DNA of 64,000 bases from Neisseria brasiliensis. GTDB lineage: Bacteria > Pseudomonadota > Gammaproteobacteria > Burkholderiales > Neisseriaceae. The notes beneath the pieces are model-generated. The model worked only from the letters and a program-made list of their open reading frames with translations, was not told where the DNA came from and searched no databases. Location of the stretch: assembly GCF_009671065.1 (NCBI RefSeq), contig NZ_CP046027.1, forward strand, positions 1,054,001 to 1,118,000. The letters are read 5' to 3'. Numbering within the stretch: the stretch's first letter is position 1; each line of letters begins with the position of its first letter. This document shows positions 24,554 through 32,709 of the stretch, piece by piece. Both the position numbers and the translations under genes were made by a program.

Positions 24554-25696
24554 ATGAAGCAGGATTTTCAGAAAATCGGCAAATCCTACGCCACCGCCGC
24601 TGCCGAAATCGGCTGCAGCAAGCCCATGCTGGTGGCGGTGGTCAACCACGGACGATGGCCGAAAAAAGGCGCAGACAAGCTGCGCGAGAAACTGAAACAG
24701 TATTTTGAAACAAATGGTGCGGATATTCCCGCTGGCCTGAGAAACGAGCCGGAAGCCGCACCTGCCCACCCTAACGAAAGCGAGGACAAAGAGATGTTAT
24801 TACGAAAAGCAACCCTGACACAAGCCGCCAAGCAACACTTCGGCATTTTTAAAGACCCGTTTAACGATGAAATCCAGTCTGCCGACGATGTGTACATGAC
24901 CCCTGATGTGCGCTATGTGCGCGAGGCGATGTTTCAGACGGCCTGCCACGGCGGTTTTGTGGCGGTGGTCGGCGAAAGCGGCGCGGGCAAATCGACTTTG
25001 CGCGAAGACCTGCAAGACCGCATTAACCGCGAAGGCCGTCAAATCGTGATGATTGAGCCTTATGTGCTGGCGATGGAAGACAACGACCAAAAAGGCAAAA
25101 CCTTGAAAGCGGTGCATATCGCCGAAGCGGTTTTGGCAGCGGTTGCGCCGAATGTATCGCCCAAACGCAGCCCTGAAGCGCGTTTTGCCCAAATCCACCG
25201 CGCCCTGACCGAATCAGCCAAAGCCGGTAACAAACATGTGCTGATTATCGAAGAAGCGCACGGCCTGCCGATACCGACTTTGAAACACCTGAAACGCTTT
25301 TTTGAATTGAAATCGGGTTTTGAACGCCTGCTGGGGATTGTGCTCATCGGCCAAACCGAATTGGCGCAAAAGCTCTCGGAAAACAACCCAAGCGTGCGCG
25401 AAGTCGTGCAACGCTGCGAAGTGGTGACGCTGATGCCACTGACCGACGGCAAGCTGGAAGGCTATCTGAAACACAAGTTTGCCCGCGCCGGTGCGGACTT
25501 GGCCAAAGTGATGGACGGCAGCGCGATTGATGCGGTGGCCGAACGGTTGACGGTAAAAAGCCGCACCAAGCAAGGCACGGAACAGCACAGCCTGCTCTAT
25601 CCCTTGGCAGTGAACAATCTGGTGAGCGCGGCCATGAATCAGGCGGCAGAGCTGGGGTTTGATGTGGTAGATGGCGATGTGGTGCGGGGTGTGTGA
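24554..25696 (+). CDS. AAA+ transposition ATPase (MuB/ExeA-like)
   Basis: 380 residues from ATG 24554, behind GGAGGAAAC. An N-terminal helix-turn-helix-like part is followed by an AAA+ domain: Walker A GESGAGKST (near residue 143) and Walker B HVLIIEEAHGLP (near 227). The second part matches ExeA/TniB-like ATPases. It acts as target-capture partner of the transposase, binding DNA and delivering target sites. An internal ATG near 24794 after GAGG could give a shorter form. Confidence 0.88.
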   Translation: MKQDFQKIGKSYATAAAEIGCSKPMLVAVVNHGRWPKKGADKLREKLKQYFETNGADIPAGLRNEPEAAPAHPNESEDKEMLLRKATLTQAAKQHFGIFKDPFNDEIQSADDVYMTPDVRYVREAMFQTACHGGFVAVVGESGAGKSTLREDLQDRINREGRQIVMIEPYVLAMEDNDQKGKTLKAVHIAEAVLAAVAPNVSPKRSPEARFAQIHRALTESAKAGNKHVLIIEEAHGLPIPTLKHLKRFFELKSGFERLLGIVLIGQTELAQKLSENNPSVREVVQRCEVVTLMPLTDGKLEGYLKHKFARAGADLAKVMDGSAIDAVAERLTVKSRTKQGTEQHSLLYPLAVNNLVSAAMNQAAELGFDVVDGDVVRGV

Positions 25697-25899
25697 TGAG
25701 TGCGAAACGTTTAATGATTGCTTATGTAGTTTTATTGGCGGTGGCACTGACGGCCATGTTGCAGAGCTGCCAAAACCAACCGGCACATGCTGCCGATGCC
25801 CAAGCCGCCGACCAAGCATGGGAAGCGGCGTACGGCGGCATGAGTGAGACGGAATTGGCCAAAGCGGTGGTATTGGAGCCGGTGGGAGGTGTGCGATGA
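25696..25899 (+). CDS. Small membrane or secreted early protein
   Basis: 67 residues from ATG 25696, which overlaps the ATPase stop. The N-terminal hydrophobic segment (LMIAYVVLLAVALTAMLQSC) could be a membrane anchor or a lipoprotein signal with a weak lipobox LQSC, then NQPAHAADAQAAD. Unknown family. It ends overlapping the next gene by 4 nt. Confidence 0.6.
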   Translation: MSAKRLMIAYVVLLAVALTAMLQSCQNQPAHAADAQAADQAWEAAYGGMSETELAKAVVLEPVGGVR

Positions 25900-26108
25900 A
25901 AGTGGAACGTGATTACGGCAACATCAAAGCCAAAGTATGGCGCGAACGCTCAGGCTTTTTATGCTGCGAACTGAGCAGCCTGAATGATGAATTTATCCTG
26001 CTGATGGTATCGGCAGACAAAGGCGAAGACGAGGCATATTTGGTTCAGACGGCCTTGACTTGTTTGAACCATAAGGATTTGGCCTTAGCAGGCAGAAAGG
26101 CGGCGTGA
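25896..26108 (+). CDS. Small early protein, unknown
   Basis: 70 residues starting MKVERDYGNIKAKVW; mixed alpha/beta, no membrane segment. It is embedded in a tight early operon (4-nt overlap upstream, 1-nt gap downstream). An inverted uptake sequence is read as VQTAL. No family recognised. Confidence 0.6.
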   Translation: MKVERDYGNIKAKVWRERSGFLCCELSSLNDEFILLMVSADKGEDEAYLVQTALTCLNHKDLALAGRKAA

Positions 26109-26109
26109 G

Positions 26110-26358
26110 ATGGATGTAAAACAGTTAATCCAACTGCAAAGAAAGATTGAAAAAGCAGTTTGGGATTTTGACGATAAAAACCGCGCTTATTTCCCGCCGG
26201 AGGCTTTCAGGCGGCTGATTTGGGAAAGCCATCCGCAGGGCTTCGTCTTCGAATGGATGGGTATGCAGCAGGTGTTCGAGCAGTTTTTAAAAGAGCACCA
26301 TCCGGAAGTATTTGCCGAGATGGAAGCGGTATTTAAAAGCTTTGAGGAGGCGGTATGA
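26110..26358 (+). CDS. Small acidic early protein, unknown
   Basis: 82 residues, acidic and aromatic-rich (PQGFVFEWMGMQQVFEQFLK). Operon member with a 4-nt overlap with the next gene. No family recognised. Confidence 0.6.
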   Translation: MDVKQLIQLQRKIEKAVWDFDDKNRAYFPPEAFRRLIWESHPQGFVFEWMGMQQVFEQFLKEHHPEVFAEMEAVFKSFEEAV

Positions 26359-26864
26359 AAGTACGTTGCCCTGCCTGCGGCGCGACCATGAGTTTGGAAG
26401 TGCTGATTGCCCATCAAGACGCGCGTGAAGCCCTGATTTCGCTGGCCAAAGTTTCCCAAGAGCCGCTGATTGCGCTGCTGCGCTACCTGACTTTATTCAG
26501 GCCGTCTGAAAAAGATTTGAGTTTTAACAGGGTTTCAAAGCTTTTGGGTGAGTTAATCCCGATGATACAGGCCGGAGAGATTACGCGTAACCGCACAATC
26601 TATCCTGCGCCACGCGAGGCTTGGGTTTGGGCGGCGGAAAGATGTGTTGAAGCACGCAATGCAGGCCGTCTGAAAACGCCCTTAACCAGCCACGGTTTTC
26701 TACTGGAAAACATCACGTTTTGGACACCCGAGAAAACGGCAGTACGGTCAACCGCAACAGACGGCATAGCGGCGGTCGGCCACTACCATCCGCCTGAGCC
26801 GCAAAGCAAACTGCGAGGCGGTGTAGGCGACTTAATGGAGTGGGCAAATGAGGAAGGAGAATGA
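26355..26864 (+). CDS. Phage protein with a half zinc ribbon, unknown
   Basis: 169 residues. It begins MKVRCPACGAT with a single CxxC knuckle, then a helical central part and a Pro/Gly-rich end. Similar proteins recur in the early region of Mu-like phages of Neisseria and Pasteurellaceae, but no activity is known. One uptake sequence is read as RPSEK and another as AGRLK. Overlaps the next gene by 17 nt. Confidence 0.6.
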   Translation: MKVRCPACGATMSLEVLIAHQDAREALISLAKVSQEPLIALLRYLTLFRPSEKDLSFNRVSKLLGELIPMIQAGEITRNRTIYPAPREAWVWAAERCVEARNAGRLKTPLTSHGFLLENITFWTPEKTAVRSTATDGIAAVGHYHPPEPQSKLRGGVGDLMEWANEEGE

Positions 26865-27312
26865 CTGGCTGAAAAAAGAAATCGCCAAAGGCTTTATGCT
26901 GCTCTCGGCCTTGAACCTCAAAGGCCGTCCGGCGGCGAAAGACCTAACAGCGGTGGCCGAAGTTTGGTACGGCCTGCTGGCCAAGCAGCAATGGCAGCCT
27001 GAGCGCGACATACCGCGTTTTCAGGCGGCATTTGAAAACATCGCCGCCACGCAGACCGAATGGCCTAATCCGGCCGATTTTGCGAAGTATCTGTCGCCCT
27101 TACCCGTAAAGATGGTGCCGAAGCTGGAAAAGAAACACGTCCGCACCGAATACGGCAAGGCGCAGATAGAGATTTTGAAACGGCATTTTGCCGAACTGAG
27201 GACCCAAAACGCACCGTGTATGAACCGCGACTGGATACACGGACCGAGACACCGGACGGTGGATGAATGCAAACGGATTTATGCCGCAAGGCAGAAAGAG
27301 ACGAAAAAATGA
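26848..27312 (+). CDS. Phage early protein, unknown, possible replication accessory
   Basis: 154 residues; N-terminal helical half (LNLKGRPAAKDLTAVAEVWY, then FQAAFENIAATQTEWPNPADF) resembles the small replisome or helicase-loader-like proteins of phages, and the C-terminus is basic (RHRTVDECKRIYAARQKETKK). ATGA overlap with the DUF3164 gene. The family assignment is weak. Confidence 0.5.
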   Translation: MRKENDWLKKEIAKGFMLLSALNLKGRPAAKDLTAVAEVWYGLLAKQQWQPERDIPRFQAAFENIAATQTEWPNPADFAKYLSPLPVKMVPKLEKKHVRTEYGKAQIEILKRHFAELRTQNAPCMNRDWIHGPRHRTVDECKRIYAARQKETKK

Positions 27313-27914
27313 CTGATTTAACCCAATACCGCCAAGATGCCAAGGGCAATTTAGTGCCATTGGCCAATATCAAAGAAATCGACTTGCTGCGCGATGAGCT
27401 GGTGATGGAAATCGTCGGCAAAGCGCAGACGGTGCAACAGCAGATGGCCGCGTTCAAGGCTGATTCGATGGCCGACATCGCCGCCTTCGTGCAGCTTTCC
27501 GCCGACCGCTACGACGTGGCAGTGGGCGGTAAAAAAGGCAACGTCAGCCTGCACAGCTTCGACGGAGCCTACCGCGTCAACCTCTCAATGCAGGACACGC
27601 TGGTGTTTGACGAGGGCTTGCTGGCAGCCAAAGCCCTAATTGACGAGTGTATCAACGAATGGACAGAAGGCAGCCGCAGTGAGCTGAAAACGCTGATTAA
27701 TGCAGCGTTTCAGGTGGACAAGGAAGGCAATATCTCCACCGCCCGCGTACTCGGCCTGCGCCGTTTGGAAATCAAAGACGAGAAATGGCAACGTGCAATG
27801 GAAGCCTTGAGCGACAGCCTGCAAGTGCATACCAGTAAGCAGTTTGTGCGTGTATACAAACGCGATGATGCCGGTGAGTATCAGCTGGTAAGCTTGGATA
27901 TTGCGAAGATTTAA
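27309..27914 (+). CDS. DUF3164 protein
   Basis: 201 residues from ATG 27309, overlapping the previous stop. It matches DUF3164, a family nearly confined to Mu-like early regions: MTDLTQYRQDAKGNLVPLANI, QLSADRYDVAVGGKKGNVSL and DGAYRVNLSMQDTLVFDEGL. The role is unknown; its constant place among replication genes suggests help in early replication or host takeover. Confidence 0.85.
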   Translation: MTDLTQYRQDAKGNLVPLANIKEIDLLRDELVMEIVGKAQTVQQQMAAFKADSMADIAAFVQLSADRYDVAVGGKKGNVSLHSFDGAYRVNLSMQDTLVFDEGLLAAKALIDECINEWTEGSRSELKTLINAAFQVDKEGNISTARVLGLRRLEIKDEKWQRAMEALSDSLQVHTSKQFVRVYKRDDAGEYQLVSLDIAKI

Positions 27915-27967
27915 ACAATCAAACCGCGCGGCACGGTCTGCCGCTTATTAACCTTTTGGAGTCAATC

Positions 27968-28258
27968 ATGAATAAAACTGAATTGGTAAATGCGGTCGTT
28001 GAGAAAATTAATTCCAACAGCGATTATATTCGTAAAGAAGACGTGTCTAAGGTGCTGGCTGCATTTGAAGATGTTATCGAAGCAGAGCTGGTGGCCGGTA
28101 ACGATGTGCAATTGACGGGCTTCGGCACTTTTTATGTTGCCCAAACCACCGAGCGCATGGGGCGCAATCCGAAAACCGGCGAAGCTTTAATGCTCCCTGC
28201 ACGCAAAGCCCCGAAATTTAAAGCAGGCAGCAATTTGAAAAAAGCACTCAATTCGTAA
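27968..28258 (+). CDS. HU/IHF-family DNA-binding protein
   Basis: 96 residues from ATG 27968, preceded by TTGGAG. A complete HU fold with the DNA-clasp segment ERMGRNPKTGEALMLPARKAPKFKAGSNLKKAL. HU and IHF bend DNA and are required in Mu transpososome assembly, so a phage-encoded HU close to the transposase operon is fitting. It ends before an uptake-sequence hairpin. Confidence 0.92.
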   Translation: MNKTELVNAVVEKINSNSDYIRKEDVSKVLAAFEDVIEAELVAGNDVQLTGFGTFYVAQTTERMGRNPKTGEALMLPARKAPKFKAGSNLKKALNS

Positions 28259-28270
28259 GCGGTTTAAATA

Positions 28271-28332
28271 AAGGCCGTCTGAAATCAGTCGTCAACGTCA
28301 AGTAGGCAGCTGGTTTCAGGCGGCCTTTTTTT
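28271..28332 (+). terminator. Terminator behind the early operon
   Basis: AAGGCCGTCTGAAA (28271-28284) pairs with TTTCAGGCGGCCTT across a 29-nt loop and is followed by a run of T. It separates early genes from GemA-Mor. Confidence 0.8.
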
Positions 28333-28433
28333 ATTTGCCAACGACATGGCAAGCGGATAGAATAAACGCTAATTTATTGATTTTACGCTATAAATGAAAC
28401 AACGTTTCACAGAGTGAAACAGAAAGGATTGGG

Positions 28434-28910
28434 ATGGAAACCGCCAAGCAGACCAAACAGCGTTTAATCCGCCTGATCCACGTGGCGAAAACGCAATTGA
28501 TGATGAGTAATGACGATTATCGGGTATTGCTGGCCAATGTGTCATGCGGCAAAACCAGCAGCACCAAGCTGAGCATTGCCGAGCTGGAATTGGCCATCCG
28601 CGCGATGAAGGCCAAGGGCTTTGTGGTCACAACCAAGCAAAACAGCGCGGCCAAGCCGGACATCAAGGTGCGGCCTGCGCATATGGCTGTGGATGCGCAA
28701 ATCAAGAAAATTCGTGCGCTGTGGTTGACCCTGCATGATTTGGGCGAAGTACGCAGCCCGTCGGAATTGAGTTTGGCCAAGTTTGTGAAGCGCATGACGG
28801 GTGTGGATTACCACGGCTGGTTGGACAGTGACAATGCCAGCAAGGTCATTGAGCATTTGAAAGAGTGGGAAAAACGGGCATGGAGGAAACGGGGGGTGGC
28901 AAGTGGCTGA
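28434..28910 (+). CDS. gemA: GemA family regulatory protein (DUF1018)
   Basis: 158 residues, matching Mu GemA: RLIRLIHVAKTQLMMSNDDYR at the N-terminus, then a C-terminal half with AQIKKIRALWLTLHDLGEV, LAKFVKRMTGVDYHGWLDS and KVIEHLKEWEKR. In Mu, GemA affects host gene expression and DNA gyrase-dependent steps. It overlaps the Mor-like gene by 8 nt, the same order as gemA-mor in Mu. A start at 28434 with GGATTGGG upstream fits. Confidence 0.9.
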   Translation: METAKQTKQRLIRLIHVAKTQLMMSNDDYRVLLANVSCGKTSSTKLSIAELELAIRAMKAKGFVVTTKQNSAAKPDIKVRPAHMAVDAQIKKIRALWLTLHDLGEVRSPSELSLAKFVKRMTGVDYHGWLDSDNASKVIEHLKEWEKRAWRKRGVASG

Positions 28911-29241
28911 TGAAAGAGTACCTGAGCTGGTGGCCGATCTGGAAGACCAAACCGCTGCCTGCTTGATTGCCGAGTTGGCGATGGAAAAAAGCCGTGCGCT
29001 GGAAGTGGCCAAAAAAGTGGCGCGGCACATTACCGACAACTGGGGCGGCCAGCTGATTTATATCCCGAAAAACCATATCGGCAAAATCAGCGAGCGCGAT
29101 ATGGAGCTGTATCGGGCGTTTAACGGGAAAAACCATGCGGAATTGAGCCGCCGCTTCGATTTGACGGTGCAGCAGGTTTATAGGATTATTCGAGAGGTAG
29201 GCAACAAGGAGCGAGCCAGACGGCAAATTGCCTTGTTTTGA
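28903..29241 (+). CDS. mor: Mor family transcription activator
   Basis: 112 residues from GTG 28903. N-terminal dimerisation part (VPELVADLEDQTAACLI), the typical WGGQLIYIPKNH bridge, and a C-terminal helix-turn-helix (NHAELSRRFDLTVQQVYRIIRE). Mor activates the middle promoter in Mu, and the related C protein activates late promoters; only one family member is visible here, so it may serve all later promoters. Confidence 0.93.
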   Translation: MADERVPELVADLEDQTAACLIAELAMEKSRALEVAKKVARHITDNWGGQLIYIPKNHIGKISERDMELYRAFNGKNHAELSRRFDLTVQQVYRIIREVGNKERARRQIALF

Positions 29242-29323
29242 CCCATTCAGCACCCGGATAAAGTGCTGTGTGTTGAAACACAATGCGGTATATCTGCTGC
29301 ACAGTCAGCTCTTAAATCAGAAT

Positions 29324-29353
29324 AGCGGTCAGGTTTTGTCCTGACCGCTTTTA
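29324..29353 (+). terminator. Strong terminator behind mor
   Basis: AGCGGTCAGG (29324-29333) and CCTGACCGCT (29340-29349) form a 10-bp stem with a 6-nt loop and a following T-run. It ends the gemA-mor unit. Confidence 0.88.
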
Positions 29354-29443
29354 TATTGCGTTTCTCGGCTCGGTCGGGGGTTTGCCTACCCTAAGTGTGA
29401 AACGCGCTAAAAATACCGTTTTTGCGCCTTTTTGGAAAAGCAA

Positions 29444-29518
29444 GTTTTAAACTGCATTAAAAGCCGATTCAGACGGCCTTTGCCAAAATAGCCTCATCAA
29501 TCCGATGAGGCTTTTTTT
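29444..29518 (+). promoter_or_regulatory. Leader module plus hairpin before the protease gene (copy 1)
   Basis: GTTTTAAACTGCATTAAAA starts at 29444; 46 nt on, AGCCTCATC (29490-29498) pairs with GATGAGGCT (29504-29512), then a run of T to 29518 and the GTG start at 29519. GAGG in the 3' arm (29507-29510) is the only ribosome site, 8 nt from the start. Related modules are at 35131 and 41373. Confidence 0.75.
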
Positions 29519-30652
29519 GTGAAAAAGTTTTTTGAAATTTTTAAATCCGGCACGCGCACCGACAACAACGGCCGCACGGTGACGATTACCGATGCGGATG
29601 TTGCGCAGGCGGCTGCGGCGTATGACCCCAAGCTGCATGAAGCCCCGCTGGTTGTCGGCCATCCGAAAACTGATGCACCGGCCTATGGCTGGGTGGGCGG
29701 CTTGCACGCCGATGGCGGCGTGTTGTCTGCCGATTTCGCGCAGATGGACGATGACTTTGTCGGCTTGGTGCAAAGCGGCCGCTACAAAAAGGTGTCGGCC
29801 AGCTTCTACCCGCCCGACAGTCCGAGTAATCCGAAACCCGGCTCTTGGTATTTGCGCCATGTCGGCTTTCTTGGCGCACAACCGCCTGCGGTGAAAGGCT
29901 TATCCGCCATTAATTTTGCCGAAGATGATGTGTATGTCGAGTTTTCTGAAGCCGCTCACAGTTACTCAGCAGGCCTGTTTCGTCGATTACGCGAGTTTTT
30001 GATTGAGAAATTCGGCATTGAGGAAGCGGATAAAGCCGTACCGAACTGGCAGATTGATTCGATTGAAGAAGCTGCCAAATGGAAAGATCCAATTTTAGAA
30101 CCGGCTTTTGCCGACCCTGCAACCCCAACCGACCCTGAAACCCATGAAAACAAGGAGACCCCTATGTCGCCCGAAGAACAGTTGGCAGCCGAAAAAGCTG
30201 CCCGTGAACAAGCCGAAGCCAAGGCCGCTGCTGCGGAAGCGGAGCTGAAACGCCTGAAAGACGAACAGGAGCGCGACCTGCGCGAAGGCAAGCATGAGCA
30301 GAATGCCGAATTTGCCGAAGCCTTGGTGAAAGAAGGCCGTCTGAAACCGGCTGACAAAGCATTAATGGTGCAAGTGTTGGATTTTGCCGACTACCCTGAG
30401 CAGACCAGCGTGGAGTTTGGCGAAGGCAGCACCATCGGCGAAGCGTTGCGCCAATTCTTGCGCGGCCTGCCCGAAGTATTGCCAAGCGGCCATCATGCCA
30501 AAGGTGCAGCACCGGCAGCCACCGGCGGCCTGTCTGCCGATTTTGCCGAAGCGGCCAATCCTGACGCGCTGAGCCACCACGAACGCGCTGTGGCCTTGGC
30601 AGCCAAGGAAGGTATCCCCTACGAAGAAGCGGCACGCCGCACCGCCGTTTAA
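29519..30652 (+). CDS. Prohead protease with fused scaffold (Mu I/Z type)
   Basis: 377 residues from GTG 29519. The N-terminus MKKFFEIFKSGTRTD and LHEAPLVVGHPKTDAPAYGWV are hallmarks of Mu gpI; the C-terminal third is a charged coiled coil (EEQLAAEKAAREQAEAKAAAAE) ending in an AEAANPDALSHHERAV segment, as in scaffolds. An in-frame ATG at 30164 has its own AAGGAG 6 nt upstream, so a separate scaffold is probably made. First gene of the right-arm late operon; it is translated from a ribosome site buried in a hairpin. Confidence 0.9.
   Translation: MKKFFEIFKSGTRTDNNGRTVTITDADVAQAAAAYDPKLHEAPLVVGHPKTDAPAYGWVGGLHADGGVLSADFAQMDDDFVGLVQSGRYKKVSASFYPPDSPSNPKPGSWYLRHVGFLGAQPPAVKGLSAINFAEDDVYVEFSEAAHSYSAGLFRRLREFLIEKFGIEEADKAVPNWQIDSIEEAAKWKDPILEPAFADPATPTDPETHENKETPMSPEEQLAAEKAAREQAEAKAAAAEAELKRLKDEQERDLREGKHEQNAEFAEALVKEGRLKPADKALMVQVLDFADYPEQTSVEFGEGSTIGEALRQFLRGLPEVLPSGHHAKGAAPAATGGLSADFAEAANPDALSHHERAVALAAKEGIPYEEAARRTAV
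30164..30652 (+). CDS. Internal scaffold protein, nested in the protease gene
   Basis: 162 residues from ATG 30164 in the protease frame, preceded by AAGGAG at 30152-30157 with a 6-nt spacer, a better ribosome site than that of the full-length gene. It consists of the coiled-coil scaffold part only. Mu makes gpZ in the same way from within gpI. It would assemble the prohead together with the capsid protein and be cleaved by the protease. Confidence 0.75.
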   Translation: MSPEEQLAAEKAAREQAEAKAAAAEAELKRLKDEQERDLREGKHEQNAEFAEALVKEGRLKPADKALMVQVLDFADYPEQTSVEFGEGSTIGEALRQFLRGLPEVLPSGHHAKGAAPAATGGLSADFAEAANPDALSHHERAVALAAKEGIPYEEAARRTAV

Positions 30653-30655
30653 CCC

Positions 30656-30679
30656 AAAAGCGACGACGTCGTCGCATTT
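30656..30679. repeat. Palindrome, GCGACG/CGTCGC family, copy 3
   Basis: A perfect 16-bp core GCGACGACGTCGTCGC (30660-30675) with AAAA and ATTT flanks that nearly pair, between protease and capsid genes, just before AAGGAAG of the capsid gene. No T-run follows. Confidence 0.85.
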
Positions 30680-30693
30680 AAAAAGGAAGAAAC

Positions 30694-31629
30694 ATGAGCG
30701 TTCATTTGCGCAAATTACGCGGTCAAATCGACCCCGTTTTAACCAATCTGGCGGTCGGCTATAAAAATGCCGAGTTTATCGCTGAAAAGATTTTTCCACA
30801 GGTATTGACCGATAAAGAAGGTGTGCAAGTGCCGGTGTTCGGCAAAGGCTCGTTTGTCGAGTATGACACCCAACGTGCCGTCGGTGCAGCGTCTAACGTG
30901 ATTACTTTGGACTCGCCGAACCATCTGCCGGTGGTGCTGGAAGAACACGATTTGGCGGCCGGTGTGGACTACCGCGAGCAAGCGGAATCGCTCTTTAACG
31001 AGCAAGCCAAAGCGACACGCCGCGCCACCAAGGGTGTGCAGCTGCGCCAAGAAATTGAAACCGCTGCTTTGCTGCAGGCGAAATCGGCCTATCAATCCGG
31101 CCATACCAAGGATTTGACGGCGACCAAACAATGGTCGGCCGAAGACTCCAATCCGTTGGCCGATATTGAAACCGCGCGTGAAACCGTGCGTGCCGCTTGC
31201 GGCGTGCGCCCAAGCGTGTTGGTGGTGGGTGCCAGCGTATTGTCGGCGCTGAAACGCCATCCTGATCTGATTAAGTCATTGGGTGCGAACGAACGAAAAA
31301 CCCTGTTGAGCGTTGAGCAGTTGAAAAACCTGCTCCAACTGGAAGACATCATCGTCGGCGAAGCGGTGTCTACTCCGGCAGGCGGTAAAGCCACGAAAGA
31401 CGTATGGGGCAAATTTGCCAGCCTGATCGTGCGCCCGCATTTGGTTGCCGATGGCAATGACGAGGGCGAGCCGTCATTCGGCTACACCTTCCGCCGTCGC
31501 GGTATGCCGCTGGTCGACCGCTACGAAGAAGTTGGCGGCAAGGTGGAATATACCCGCTATACCGACATCCGCAAGGCGGCGGTCGTGGGCAGTGCGTGCG
31601 GTTTCTTATTTGAAAACGCCGTGGATTAA
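30694..31629 (+). CDS. Major capsid protein
   Basis: 311 residues, in the position of Mu gpT directly after the protease/scaffold. HK97-like features include an N-terminal GYKNAEFIAEKIFPQVLTDKEGV, a long middle helix region (EAESLFNEQAKATRRATKGVQ) and a C-terminal GYTFRRRGMPLVDRYEEVGG. Well expressed by the look of its ribosome site AAAAGGAAG. It forms the icosahedral shell. Confidence 0.88.
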   Translation: MSVHLRKLRGQIDPVLTNLAVGYKNAEFIAEKIFPQVLTDKEGVQVPVFGKGSFVEYDTQRAVGAASNVITLDSPNHLPVVLEEHDLAAGVDYREQAESLFNEQAKATRRATKGVQLRQEIETAALLQAKSAYQSGHTKDLTATKQWSAEDSNPLADIETARETVRAACGVRPSVLVVGASVLSALKRHPDLIKSLGANERKTLLSVEQLKNLLQLEDIIVGEAVSTPAGGKATKDVWGKFASLIVRPHLVADGNDEGEPSFGYTFRRRGMPLVDRYEEVGGKVEYTRYTDIRKAAVVGSACGFLFENAVD

Positions 31630-31647
31630 TGCAGTGGGTTAATTATT

Positions 31648-31676
31648 AAAGGCCGTCTGAAATGTTCAGACGGCCT
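31648..31676 (+). terminator. Uptake-sequence hairpin between capsid and decoration genes
   Basis: AAAGGCCGTCTGAA (31648-31661) faces TTCAGACGGCCT (31665-31676). No T-run follows; GGGAG directly after the stem is the ribosome site of the next gene. It may attenuate transcription or stabilise capsid mRNA. Confidence 0.6.
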
Positions 31677-31687
31677 GGGAGAAAGAT

Positions 31688-32020
31688 ATGTCTCAAACAA
31701 AAAACGTGGTGCTGGTCGCCACCATTACAGCGACGGGCGAGATTGTGAAAGACCGCTTTGTCAATTTTGCAGGCGCACAGGCTAAGGCCGGTGAAGCGGT
31801 ATTGGGTGTTGCGCCGTATGATGTGGCCAACGGCGATACGGCGGCGGTTGATGTGGTCGGTATTGCGGTGGTTGAAGCCGGTGGCGAAATTGCTACTGGT
31901 GCAGAAGTCGGTGCCGATGCGCAAGGTTGCGCGGTGACCGGTGCGGCCAAGATTGCCGGTACTGCCCTGACGGCTGCGGCCGGTGCAGGTGAAACCATCC
32001 GTGTTTTGTTGAAAGGTTAA
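31688..32020 (+). CDS. DUF2190 capsid decoration protein
   Basis: 110 residues, rich in Ala, Gly and Val, with the DUF2190 pattern VKDRFVNFAGAQAKAGEAVLGV ... AVDVVGIAVVEAGGEIATGAEV ... AKIAGTALTAAAGAGETIRVLL. Family members are small trimeric head-stabilising proteins. It follows the major capsid gene. Confidence 0.82.
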   Translation: MSQTKNVVLVATITATGEIVKDRFVNFAGAQAKAGEAVLGVAPYDVANGDTAAVDVVGIAVVEAGGEIATGAEVGADAQGCAVTGAAKIAGTALTAAAGAGETIRVLLKG

Positions 32021-32022
32021 TC

Positions 32023-32280
32023 ATGGCTAAAGTCTATATCGCTAACACACCGTTGATTTTGCAAGACGGCCAAGGCAAAGAATTCCGCGTGGAAACCGGA
32101 GAAGCAGTCGAGCTGACTCCGGCGCAATATGAATTGGTGGCCGCACACGTGACCCCGACATTGACCACCGGCGAAGAGTTGGAAGCGCAGCAAGACGAGC
32201 AAACACCGCCTGAAGCCGACCCGGCTGCCGAGCCTGAGTCCAAAACCAAAACGCAACGCAAAACAAAGGCAGACGCGTAA
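32023..32280 (+). CDS. Small head protein with charged tail, unknown
   Basis: 85 residues: a short folded N-terminus (MAKVYIANTPLILQDGQGKEF, AVELTPAQYELVAAHVTP) and a disordered Glu/Pro/Lys tail (EADPAAEPESKTKTQRKTK). Similar short proteins sit between capsid and gp36 in Mu-like phages. Overlaps the next gene by one base. Confidence 0.65.
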   Translation: MAKVYIANTPLILQDGQGKEFRVETGEAVELTPAQYELVAAHVTPTLTTGEELEAQQDEQTPPEADPAAEPESKTKTQRKTKADA

Positions 32281-32708
32281 TGTATTACATCAACGCCGAT
32301 AACATGATGAAAGCGATGAGCAAGGTCGAATTGGTGCAGTTGACCAATGATGAGCCGCGTGCGACTGAGCCGGACATGGCGGTGGTGGATGAAGCCATCC
32401 GCTATGCCTGCGACTTGGTTGACGGCTACTTGCGTGGCCGCTACCCGCTGCCGCTCAAGTCGGTGCCGACGGTGTTGCCGCCGTTGTGTATCAACATTGC
32501 CCGCCATTTCTTGCACTCGCGCCGCATCAATCGGGCAGATTTTCCGAAGACGTTGGAGACCGCTTACAACGCGACTTTGAAAACGTTGGAAGCCATCCGC
32601 GACGGCAAAATCCATATCGGCGTTGATACTTTGGACAAACAGGCGCAGCCGGAACCCGGCGCGTATCACACGCGCGGCGGCTCACGCATTGATATGACGG
32701 GATACTGA
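32280..32708 (+). CDS. DUF1320 head-tail joining protein (Mu gp36-like)
   Basis: 142 residues. DUF1320 features: an N-terminal helix, AVVDEAIRYACDLVDGYLRGRYPLPL and PPLCINIARHFLHSR. This helical family forms the head-completion adaptor ring under the portal. It sits before gp37, as in Mu. Confidence 0.88.
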   Translation: MYYINADNMMKAMSKVELVQLTNDEPRATEPDMAVVDEAIRYACDLVDGYLRGRYPLPLKSVPTVLPPLCINIARHFLHSRRINRADFPKTLETAYNATLKTLEAIRDGKIHIGVDTLDKQAQPEPGAYHTRGGSRIDMTGY

Positions 32709-32709
32709 C

